In this document: positions 24,501 to 36,532 of the stretch, one piece after another
Layout: the number at the start of each line of letters is the position of its first letter
Numbering within the stretch: the stretch's first letter is position 1
NCBI RefSeq assembly: GCF_932526225.1
Contig: NC_064038.1
Span: 1,986,001-2,050,000 of the forward strand
DNA: 64,000 bases
Direction: 5' to 3'
Origin: Nematostella vectensis
Lineage: Eukaryota > Cnidaria > Anthozoa > Actiniaria > Edwardsiidae
The notes under the pieces: model-generated
The model's database searches: none
What the model was told of the DNA's origin: nothing
The model's input: the letters and a program-made list of their open reading frames with translations, nothing else
Made by a program: the position numbers and the translations under genes

Positions 24501-26900
24501 TTCATTACAATTCCCTTCAGCAATGCCACGTTAGTCTTTCGTTGCGGGCACTTGACTACTAACGCAGCGACACGGGTTCGATTCCCGCTGATAGCCTATT
24601 TTTTTTCTATATTTTTTTTTTAAATATCGATACTTAATTATACTGTTCTTGGTGTGTCATGACATAAAAAGTAGGTATAGGGACATTGTTATGTACTCTC
24701 AGCATCTTTGATGTGCTCATGCTTTGTTTAGGATCCTGCACATATTTTATGCACACAAGAACTAACTAGATTCCTTGGATAACTTGATTAAGTAGATTCT
24801 AACATAGAGCATAGCGCTCGATAGATTGATATACCTTTTTTTCCGAGTATACTGATTTACTTTCCTAATGTTACTTTTTGGAATTTACATTCGGAAAAAA
24901 AATTATCGATTGTAACCTTTTGGAGGTTACACTCGTAAAACAAATTCCCGAATGTAACCCTGAAGCTTTTCCCGAATGTAACCTCCAGTCCGATGGTGAC
25001 TTTGCTTGGGATAGTTTTAAGATACCAATAGTATTAAAAGTAATTTTCATTACAATTCCCTTCAGCAATGCCACGTTAGTCTTTCGTTGCGGGCACTTGA
25101 CTACTAACGCAGCGACCCGGGTTTGATTCCCGCTGATAGCCTATTTTTTTTTCTTTATTTTTTTTTTAAATCGATACTTAATTATACTGTTCTTGGTGTG
25201 TCATGACATAAAAAGAAGGTATAGGGACATTTTTATGTACTCTCAGCATCTTTGATGTGCTCATGCTTTGTTCAGGATCCTGAACATATTTTATGCACAC
25301 AAGAACTAACTAGATTCCTTGGATAACTTGATTAAGTAGATTCTAACATAGAGCATAGCGCTCGATAGATTGATATACCTTTTTGTCCGAGTATACTGTT
25401 TTATTTGTCCTAATTTTCCTTTTTGGAATTTACATTTGGAAAAAAATTATCGATTGTAACCTTTTGGAGGTTACACTCGTAAAACAAATTCCCGAATGTA
25501 ACCCTGAAGCTTTTCCCGAATGTAATCTCCAGTCCGATGGTGACTTTGCTTGGGATAGTTTACGATACCAATAGTATTAAAAGTAATTTTCATTACAATT
25601 CCCTTCAGCAATGCCACGTTAGTCTTTCGTTGCGGGCACTTGACTACTAACGCAGCGACCCGGGTTCGATTCCCGCTGATAGCCTATTTTTTTTCTTTCT
25701 TTTTTTTTAAATATCGATACTTAATTATACTGTTCTTGGTGTGTCATGACATAAAAAGAAGGTATAGGGACATTTTTATGTACTCTCAGCATCTTTGATG
25801 TGCTCATGCTTTGTTCAGGATCCTGCACATATTTTATGCACACAAGAACTAACTAGATTCCTTGGATAACATGATTAAGTAGATTCTAACATAGAGCATA
25901 GCGCTCGATAGATTGATATACCTTTTTTCCCGAGTATACTGTTTTATTTTTCCTAATAAGACTTTTTGGAATTTACATTCGGAAAAAACATTATCGATTG
26001 TAACCTTTTGGAGGTTACACTCGTAAAACAAATTCCCGAATGTAACCCTGAAGCTTTTCCCGATTGTAACCTCCAGTCCGATGGTGACTTTGCTTGGGAT
26101 AGTTTACGATACCAATAGTATTAAAAGTAATTTTCATTACAATTCCCTTCAGCAATGCCACGTTAGTCTTTCGTTGCGCGCACTTGACTACTAACGCAGC
26201 GACACGGGTTCGATTCCCGCTGATAGCCTATTTTTTTTCTTTATTTTTTTTTTTAAATATCGATACTTAATTATACTGTTCTTGGTGTGTCATGACATAA
26301 AAAGTAGGTATAGGGACATTGTTATGTACTCTCAGCATCTTTGATGTGCTCATGCTTTGTTTAGGATCCTGCACATATTTTATGCACACAAGAACTAACT
26401 AGATTCCTTGGATAACTTGATTAAGTAGATTCTAACATAGAGCATAGCGCTCGATAGATTGATATACCTTTTTTTCCGAGTATACTGATTTACTTTCCTA
26501 ATGTTACTTTTTGGAATTTACATTCGGAAAAAAAATTATCGATTGTAACCTTTTGGAGGTTACACTCGTAAAACAAATTCCCGAATGTAACCCTGAAGCT
26601 TTTCCCGAATGTAACCTCCAGTCCGATGGTAACTTTGCTTGGGATAGTTTTAAGATACCAATAGTATTAAAAGTAATTTTCATTACAATTCCCTTCAGCA
26701 ATGCCACGTTAGTCTTTCGTTGCGGGCACTTGACTACTAACGCAGCGACCCGGGTTCGATTCCCGCTGATAGCCTATTTTTTTTTCTTTATTTTTTTTTT
26801 AAATCGATACTTAATTATACTGTTCTTGGTGTGTCATGACATAAAAAGAAGGTATAGGGACATTTTTATGTACTCTCAGCATCTTTGATGTGCTCATGCT
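17200..26900 (+). repeat. Large segmental block D, copy 1
   Basis: Source-like copy of the largest higher-order repeat. Units 17449, 17995 and 18542 match 27265, 27811 and 28358 at offset 9,816 bp. Units 20727 to 26176 match 28904 to 34353 at exactly 8,177 bp through eleven consecutive markers. Units around 19088-20726 (3 units, about 1.64 kb) have no counterpart in copy 2. Ends are approximate because they fall inside chimeric units. Shared rare marks include CAGCTACCCGG with GATTCTTGC, TTTTTACGAGT, AAAGTTATTTTC, TCTTTTGTTGC, CGCAAAAAACATT and the GCGCGCAC marker. Confidence 0.85.
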
Positions 26901-27264
26901 TTGTTCAGGATCCTGAACATATTTTATGCACACAAGAACTAACTAGATTCCTTGGATAACTTGATTAAGTAGATTCTAACATAGAGCATAGCGCTCGATA
27001 GATTGATATACCTTTTTTTCCGAGTATACTGTTTTACTTTCCTAATGTTACTTTTTGGAATTTACATTCGGAAAAAAAATTATCGATTGTAACCTTTTGG
27101 AGGTTACACTCGTAAAACAAATTCCCGAATGTAACCCTGAAGCTTTCCCCGAATGTAACCTCCAGTCCGATGGTGACTTTGCTTGGGATAGTTTACGATA
27201 CCAATAGTATTAAAAGTAATTTTCATTACAATTCCCTTCAGCAATGCCACGTTAGTCTTTCGTT
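26722..27264 (+). repeat. Chimeric unit at start of block D copy 2
   Basis: The first part is class R (TTTAAATCGAT, GAACATATTTT palindrome form). From about 27030 it reads as the class seen at 15.6, 17.2 and 20.0 kb (TTTTACTTTCCTAATGTTAC, AGCTTTCCCCG). The next unit (27265) is a near-copy of 17449. The switch lies between about 26920 and 27035 and looks like the crossover that created copy 2 of block D. Confidence 0.7.
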
Positions 27265-30200
27265 GCGGGCACTTGACTACTAACGCAGCGACCCGGGTTC
27301 GATTCCCGCTGATAGCCTATTTTTTTTTCTTTATTTATTTTTTTTTAATCGATACTTAATTATACTGTTCTTGGTGTGTCATGACATAAAAAGAAGGTAT
27401 AGGGACATTTTTATGTACTCTCAGCATCTTTGATGTGCTCATGCTTTGTTCAGGATCCTGTACATATTTTATGCACACAAGAACTAACTAGATTCCTTGG
27501 ATAACTTGATTAAGTAGATTCTAACATAGAGCATAGCGCTCGATAGATTGATATACCTTTTTTTCCGAGTATACTGTTTTATTTTTCCTAATGTTCCTTT
27601 TTGGAATTTACATTCGGAAAAAAAATTATCGATTGTAACCTTTTGGAGGTTACACTCGTAAAACAAATTTCCGAATGTAACCCTGAAGCTTTTCCCGAAT
27701 GTAACCTCCAGTCCGATGGTGACTTTGCTTGGGATAGTTTACGATACCAATAGTATTAAAAGTAATTTTCATTACAATTCCCTTCAGCAATGTCACGTTA
27801 GTCTTTCGTTGCGGGCACTTGACTACTAACGCAGCGACCCGGGTTCGATTCCCGCTGATAGCCTATTTTTGTTTCTTTATTTTTTTTTTATAAAAATCGA
27901 TACTTAATTATACTGTTCTTGGTGTGTCATGACATAAAAAGAAGGTATAGGGACATTTTTATGTACTCTCAGCATCTTTGATGTGCTCATGCATTGTTCA
28001 GGATCCTGTACATATTTTATGCACACAAGAACTAACTAGATTCCTTGGATAACTTGATTAAGTAGATTCTAACATAGAGCATAGCGCTCGATAGATTGAT
28101 TTACCTTTTTTCCGAGTATACTGTTTTATTTTTCCTAATGTTACTTTTTGGAATTTACATTCGGAAAAAAAATTATCGATTGTAACCTTTTGGAGGTTAC
28201 ACTCGTAAAACAAATTCCCGAATGTAACCCTGAAGCTTTTCCCGAATGTAACCTCCAGTCCGATGGTGACTTTGGTTGGGATAGTTTACGATACCAATAG
28301 TATTAAAAGTAATTTTCATTTCAATTCCCTTCAGCAATGCCACGTTAGTCTTTCGTTGCGGGCACTTGACTACTAACGCAGCGACCCGGGTTCGATTCCC
28401 GCTGATAGCCTATTTTTTTTTTTTTTTTTTTTTTTTAAATATCGATACTTAATTATACTGTTCTTGGTGTGTCATGACATAAAAAGAAGGTATAGGGACA
28501 TTTTTATGTACTCTCAGCATCTTTGATGTGCTCATGCTTTGTTCAGGATCCTGCACATATTTTATGCACACAAGAACTAACTAGATTCCTTGGATAACTT
28601 GATTAAGTAGATTCTAACATAGAGCATAGCGCTCGATAGATTGATATACCTTTTTTTCCGAGTATACTGTTTTATTTTCCTAATGTTACTTTTTGGAATT
28701 TACATTCGGAAAAAAAAATTATCGATTGTAACCTTTTGGAGGTTACACTCGTAAAACAAATTCCCGAATGTAACCCTGAAGCTTTTCCCGAATGTAACCT
28801 CCAGTCCGATGGTGACTTTGCTTGGGATAGTTTACGATACCAATAGTATTAAAAGTAATTTTCATTACAATTCCCTTCAGCAATGTCACGTTAGTCTTTC
28901 GTTGCGGGCACTTGACTACTAACGCAGCGACCCGGGTTCGATTCCCGCTGATAGCCTATTTTTGTTTCTTTATTTTTTTTTTTAAAAATCGATACTTAAT
29001 TATACTGTTCTTGGTGTGTCATGACATAAAAAGAAGGTATAGGGACATTTTTATGTACTCTCAGCATCTTTGATGTGCTCATGCATTGTTCAGGATCCTG
29101 TACATATTTTATGCACACAAGAACTAACTAGATTCCTTGGATAACTTGATTAAGTAGATTCTAACATAGAGCATAGCGCTCGATAGATTGATTTACCTTT
29201 TTTCCGAGTATACTGTTTTATTTTTCCTAATGTTACTTTTTGGAATTTACATTCGGAAAAAAAATTATCGATTGTAACCTTTTGGAGGTTACACTCGTAA
29301 AACAAATTCCCGAATGTAACCCTGAAGCTTTTCCCGAATGTAACCTCCAGTCCGATGGTGACTTTGGTTGGGATAGTTTACGATACCAATAGTATTAAAA
29401 GTAATTTTCATTTCAATTCCCTTCAGCAATGCCACGTTAGTCTTTCGTTGCGGGCACTTGACTACTAACGCAGCGACCCGGGTTCGATTCCCGCTGATAG
29501 CCTATTTTTTTTTTTTTTTTTTTTTTTTAAATATCGATACTTAATTATACTGTTCTTGGTGTGTCATGACATAAAAAGAAGGTATAGGGACATTTTTATG
29601 TACTCTCAGCATCTTTGATGTGCTCATGCTTTGTTCAGGATCCTGCACATATTTTATGCACACAAGAACTAACTAGATTCCTTGGATAACTTGATTAAGT
29701 AGATTCTAACATAGAGCATAGCGCTCGATAGATTGATATACCTTTTTTTCCGAGTATACTGTTTTATTTTCCTAATGTTACTTTTTGGAATTTACATTCG
29801 GAAAAAAAAATTATCGATTGTAACCTTTTGGAGGTTACACTCGTAAAACAAATTCCCGAATGTAACCCTGAAGCTTTTCCCGAATGTAACCTCCAGTCCG
29901 ATGGTGACTTTGCTTGGGATAGTTTACGATACCAATAGTATTAAAAGTAATTTTCATTACAATTCCCTTCAGCAATGCCACGTTAGTCTTTCGTTGCGGG
30001 CACTTGACTACTAACGCAGCTACCCGGGTTCGATTCTTGCTGATAGCCTATTTTTTTTCTTTCTTTTTTTTTAAATATCGATACTTAATTATACTGTTCT
30101 TGGTGTGTCATGACATAAAAAGAAGGTATAGGGACATTTTTATGTACTCTCAGCATCTTTGATGTGCTCATGCTTTGTTCAGGATCCTGCACATATTTTA

Positions 30201-33200
30201 TGCACACAAGAACTAACTAGATTCCTTGGATAACATGATTAAGTAGATTCTAACATAGAGCATAGCGCTCGATAGATTGATATACCTTTTTTTCCGAGTA
30301 TACTGTTTTATTTTTCCTAATGAGACTTTTTGGAATTTACATTCGGAAAAAAAATTATCGATTGTAACCTTTTGGAGGTTACACTCGTAAAACAAATTCC
30401 CGAATGTAACCCTGAAGCTTTTCCCGAATGTAACCTCCAGTCCGATGGTGACTTTGCTTGGGATTGTTTACGATACCAATAGTATTAAAAGTAATTTTCA
30501 TTACAATTCCCTTCAGCAATGCCACGTTAGTCTTTCGTTGCGGGCACTTGACTACTAACGCAGCTACCCGGGTTCGATTCCCGCTGATAGCCTATTTTTT
30601 TTCTTTATTTATTTTTTTTTAAATCGATACTTAATTATACTGTTCTTGGTGTGTCATGACATAAAAAGAAGGTATAGGGACATTTTTATGTACTCTCAGC
30701 ATCTTTGATGTGCTCATGCTTTGTTCAGGATCCTGTACATATTTTATGCACACAAGAACTAACTAGATTCCTTGGATAACTTGATTAAGTAGATTCTAAC
30801 ATAGAGCATAGCGCTCGATAGATTGATTTACCTTTTTTTACGAGTATACTGTTTTATTTTTCCTAATGTTCCTTTTTGGAATTTACATTCGGAAAAAAAA
30901 TTATCGATTGTAACCTTTTGGAGGTTACACTCGTAAAACAAATTCCCGAATGTAACCCTGAAGCTTTTCCCGAATGTAACCTCCAGTCCGATGGTGACTT
31001 TGCTTGGGATAGTTTACGATACCAATAGTATTAAAAGTTATTTTCATTACAATTCCCTTCAGCAATGTCACGTTAGTCTTTCGTTGCGGGCACTTGACTA
31101 CTAACGCAGCGACCCGGGTTCGATTCCCGCTGATAGCCTATTTTTGTTTCTTTATTTTTTTTTTTAAATATCGATACTTAATTATACTGTTCTTGGTGTG
31201 TCATGACATAAAAAGTAGGTATAGGGACATTTTTATGTACTCTCAGCATCTTTGATGTGCTCATGCTTTGTTCAGGATCCTGTACATATTTTATGCACAC
31301 AAGAACTAACTAGATTCCTTGGATAACTTGATTAAGTAGATTCTAACATAGAGCATAGCGCTCGATAGATTGATATACCTTTTTTCCGAGTATACTGTTT
31401 TATTTTTCCTAATGTTACTTTTTGGAATTTACATTCGGAAAAAAAATTATCGATTGTAACCTTTTGGAGGTTACACTCGTAAAACAAATTCCCGAATGTA
31501 ACCCTGAAGCTTTTCCCGAATGTAACCTCCAGTCCGATGGTGACTTTGGTTGGGATAGTTTACGATACCAATAGTATTAAAAGTAATTTTCATTTCAATT
31601 CCCTTCAGCAATGCCACGTTAGTCTTTTGTTGCGGGCACTTGACTACTAACGCAGCGACCCGGGTTCGATTCCCGCTGAAAGCCTATTTTTTTTCTTTCT
31701 TTTTTTTTTAAATATCGATACTTAATTATACTGTTCTTGGTGTGTCATGACATAAAAAGAAGGTATAGGGACATTTTTATGTACTCTCAGCATCTTTGAT
31801 GTGCTCATGCTTTGTTCAGGATCCTGCACATATTTTATGCACACAAGAACTAACTAGATTCCTTGGATAACATGATTAAGTAGATTCTAACATAGAGCAT
31901 AGCGCTCGATAGATTGATATACCTTTTTTTCCGAGTATACTGTTTTATTTGTCCTAATGAGACTTTTTGGAATTTACATTCGGAAAAAAAATTATCGATT
32001 GTAACCTTTTGGAGGTTACACTCGTAAAACAAATTCCCGAATGTAACCCTGAAGCTTTTCCCGAATGTAACCTCCAGTCCGATGGTGACTTTGCTTGGGA
32101 TTGTTTACGATACCAATAGTATTAAAAGTAATTTTCATTACAATTCCCTTCAGCAATGCCACGTTAGTCTTTCGTTGCGGGCACTTGACTACTAACGCAG
32201 CGACCCGGGTTCGATTCCCGCTGATAGCCTATTTTTTTTCTTTCTTTTTTTTTTAATATCGATACTTAATTATACTGTTCTTGGTGTGTCATGACATAAA
32301 AAGAAGGTATAGGGACATTTTTATGTACTCTCAGCATCTTTGATGTGCTCATGCTTTGTTCAGGATCCTGCACATATTTTATGCACACAAGAACTAACTA
32401 GATTCCTTGGATAACATGATTAAGTAGATTCTAACATAGAGCATAGCGCTCGATAGATTGATATACCTTTTTTTCCGAGTATACTGTTTTATTTTTCCTA
32501 ATGAGACTTTTTGGAATTTACATTCGCAAAAAACATTATCGATTGTAACCTTTTGGAGGTTACACTCGTAAAACAAATTCCCGAATGTAACCCTGAAGCT
32601 TTTCCCGATTGTAACCTCCAGTCCGATGGTGACTTTGCTTGGGATAGTTTACGATACCAATAGTATTAAAAGTAATTTTCATTACAATTCCCTTCAGCAA
32701 TGCCACGTTAGTCTTTCGTTGCGGGCACTTGACTACTAACGCAGCGACACGGGTTCGATTCCCGCTGATAGCCTATTTTTTTTCTATATTTTTTTTTTAA
32801 ATATCGATACTTAATTATACTGTTCTTGGTGTGTCATGACATAAAAAGTAGGTATAGGGACATTGTTATGTACTCTCAGCATCTTTGATGTGCTCATGCT
32901 TTGTTTAGGATCCTGCACATATTTTATGCACACAAGAACTAACTAGATTCCTTGGATAACTTGATTAAGTAGATTCTAACATAGAGCATAGCGCTCGATA
33001 GATTGATATACCTTTTTTTCCGAGTATACTGATTTACTTTCCTAATGTTACTTTTTGGAATTTACATTCGGAAAAAAAATTATCGATTGTAACCTTTTGG
33101 AGGTTACACTCGTAAAACAAATTCCCGAATGTAACCCTGAAGCTTTTCCCGAATGTAACCTCCAGTCCGATGGTGACTTTGCTTGGGATAGTTTTAAGAT

Positions 33201-35100
33201 ACCAATAGTATTAAAAGTAATTTTCATTACAATTCCCTTCAGCAATGCCACGTTAGTCTTTCGTTGCGGGCACTTGACTACTAACGCAGCGACCCGGGTT
33301 TGATTCCCGCTGATAGCCTATTTTTTTTTCTTTATTTTTTTTTTAAATCGATACTTAATTATACTGTTCTTGGTGTGTCATGACATAAAAAGAAGGTATA
33401 GGGACATTTTTATGTACTCTCAGCATCTTTGATGTGCTCATGCTTTGTTCAGGATCCTGAACATATTTTATGCACACAAGAACTAACTAGATTCCTTGGA
33501 TAACTTGATTAAGTAGATTCTAACATAGAGCATAGCGCTCGATAGATTGATATACCTTTTTGTCCGAGTATACTGTTTTATTTGTCCTAATTTTCCTTTT
33601 TGGAATTTACATTTGGAAAAAAATTATCGATTGTAACCTTTTGGAGGTTACACTCGTAAAACAAATTCCCGAATGTAACCCTGAAGCTTTTCCCGAATGT
33701 AATCTCCAGTCCGATGGTGACTTTGCTTGGGATAGTTTACGATACCAATAGTATTAAAAGTAATTTTCATTACAATTCCCTTCAGCAATGCCACGTTAGT
33801 CTTTCGTTGCGGGCACTTGACTACTAACGCAGCGACCCGGGTTCGATTCCCGCTGATAGCCTATTTTTTTTCTTTCTTTTTTTTTAAATATCGATACTTA
33901 ATTATACTGTTCTTGGTGTGTCATGACATAAAAAGAAGGTATAGGGACATTTTTATGTACTCTCAGCATCTTTGATGTGCTCATGCTTTGTTCAGGATCC
34001 TGCACATATTTTATGCACACAAGAACTAACTAGATTCCTTGGATAACATGATTAAGTAGATTCTAACATAGAGCATAGCGCTCGATAGATTGATATACCT
34101 TTTTTCCCGAGTATACTGTTTTATTTTTCCTAATAAGACTTTTTGGAATTTACATTCGGAAAAAACATTATCGATTGTAACCTTTTGGAGGTTACACTCG
34201 TAAAACAAATTCCCGAATGTAACCCTGAAGCTTTTCCCGATTGTAACCTCCAGTCCGATGGTGACTTTGCTTGGGATAGTTTACGATACCAATAGTATTA
34301 AAAGTAATTTTCATTACAATTCCCTTCAGCAATGCCACGTTAGTCTTTCGTTGCGCGCACTTGACTACTAACGCAGCGACACGGGTTCGATTCCCGCTGA
34401 TAGCCTATTTTTTTTCTTTATTTTTTTTTTAAATATCGATACTTAATTATACTGTTCTTGGTGTGTCATGACATAAAAAGTAGGTATAGGGACATTGTTA
34501 TGTACTCTCAGCATCTTTGATGTGCTCATGCTTTGTTTAGGATCCTGCACATATTTTATGCACACAAGAACTAACTAGATTCCTTGGATAACTTGATTAA
34601 GTAGATTCTAACATAGAGCATAGCGCTCGATAGATTGATATACCTTTTTTTCCGAGTATACTGATTTACTTTCCTAATGTTACTTTTTGGAATTTACATT
34701 CGGAAAAAAAATTATCGATTGTAACCTTTTGGAGGTTACACTCGTAAAACAAATTCCCGAATGTAACCCTGAAGCTTTTCCCGAATGTAACCTCCAGTCC
34801 GATGGTAACTTTGCTTGGGATAGTTTTAAGATACCAATAGTATTAAAAGTAATTTTCATTACAATTCCCTTCAGCAATGCCACGTTAGTCTTTCGTTGCG
34901 GGCACTTGACTACTAACGCAGCGACCCGGGTTCGATTCCCGCTGATAGCCTATTTTTTTTTCTTTATTTTTTTTTTAAATCGATACTTAATTATACTGTT
35001 CTTGGTGTGTCATGACATAAAAAGAAGGTATAGGGACATTTTTATGTACTCTCAGCATCTTTGATGTGCTCATGCTTTGTTCAGGATCCTGAACATATTT
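27016..35100 (+). repeat. Large segmental block D, copy 2
   Basis: About 15 units duplicating 17.2-26.9 kb minus three units. Even private variants such as CAAATTTCCG with the TTATAAAAATCG tract, and the altered marker GCGCGCAC, are reproduced, so the duplication is recent compared with unit divergence. Differences from copy 1 are few (for example CGCTGAAAGCC near 31676). The copy begins and ends within chimeric units (26722-27264 and 34898-35441). Confidence 0.85.
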
Positions 35101-35441
35101 TATGCACACAAGAACTAACTAGATTCCTTGGATAACTTGATTAAGTAGATTCTAACATAGAGCATAGCGCTCGATAGATTGATATACCTTTTTTTCCGAG
35201 TATACTGTTTTATTTTTCCTAATGAGACTTTTTGGAATTTACATTCGCAAAAAACATTATCGATTGTAACCTTTTGGAGGTTACACTCGTAAAACAAATT
35301 CCCGAATGTAACCCTGAAGCTTTTCCCGATTGTAACCTCCAGTCCGATGGTGACTTTGCTTGGGATAGTTTACGATACCAATAGTATTAAAAGTAATTTT
35401 CATTACAATTCCCTTCAGCAATGCCACGTTAGTCTTTCGTT
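34898..35441 (+). repeat. Chimeric unit at end of block D copy 2
   Basis: It starts as class R (TTTAAATCGAT, GAACATATTTT, GGATAACTTG) and from about 35220 becomes the CTAATGAGAC, CGCAAAAAACATT, CCCGATTGTAACC class seen at 24.3 and 32.5 kb. The next units (35442, 35987) repeat the Q-R pair. The change of class inside one unit marks a second recombination point, between about 35100 and 35220. Confidence 0.75.
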
Positions 35442-36532
35442 GCGGGCACTTGACTACTAACGCAGCGACACGGGTTCGATTCCCGCTGATAGCCTATTTT
35501 TTTTCTATATTTTTTTTTTAAATATCGATACTTAATTATACTGTTCTTGGTGTGTCATGACATAAAAAGTAGGTATAGGGACATTGTTATGTACTCTCAG
35601 CATCTTTGATGTGCTCATGCTTTGTTTAGGATCCTGCACATATTTTATGCACACAAGAACTAACTAGATTCCTTGGATAACTTGATTAAGTAGATTCTAA
35701 CATAGAGCATAGCGCTCGATAGATTGATATACCTTTTTTTCCGAGTATACTGATTTACTTTCCTAATGTTACTTTTTGGAATTTACATTCGGAAAAAAAA
35801 TTATCGATTGTAACCTTTTGGAGGTTACACTCGTAAAACAAATTCCCGAATGTAACCCTGAAGCTTTTCCCGAATGTAACCTCCAGTCCGATGGTGACTT
35901 TGCTTGGGATAGTTTTAAGATACCAATAGTATTAAAAGTAATTTTCATTACAATTCCCTTCAGCAATGCCACGTTAGTCTTTCGTTGCGGGCACTTGACT
36001 ACTAACGCAGCGACCCGGGTTCGATTCCCGCTGATAGCCTATTTTTTTTTCTTTATTTTTTTTTTAAATCGATACTTAATTATACTGTTCTTGGTGTGTC
36101 ATGACATAAAAAGAAGGTATAGGGACATTTTTATGTACTCTCAGCATCTTTGATGTGCTCATGCTTTGTTCAGGATCCTGAACATATTTTATGCACACAA
36201 GAACTAACTAGATTCCTTGGATAACTTGATTAAGTAGATTCTAACATAGAGCATAGCGCTCGATAGATTGATATACCTTTTTTTCCGAGTATACTGTTTT
36301 ATTTGTCCTAATTTTCCTTTTTGGAATTTACATTCGGAAAAAAATTATCGATTGTTGTAACCTTTTGGAGGTTACACTCGTAAAACAAATTCCCGAATGT
36401 AACCCTGAAGCTTTTCCCGAATGTAACCTCCAGTCCGATGGTGACTTTGCTTGGGATAGTTTACGATACCAATAGTATTAAAAGTAATTTTCATTACAAT
36501 TCCCTTCAGCAATGCCACGTTAGTCTTTCGTT

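Noticed and set aside
26511-26888. 125-codon plus-strand frame in the Q-class units
   Set aside because: Starts at TTG and runs through the hairpin module, the tRNA-like segment and the T tract. It is open only because of the class variant GTTTTAAGATACC shifting the frame. Not a plausible protein.
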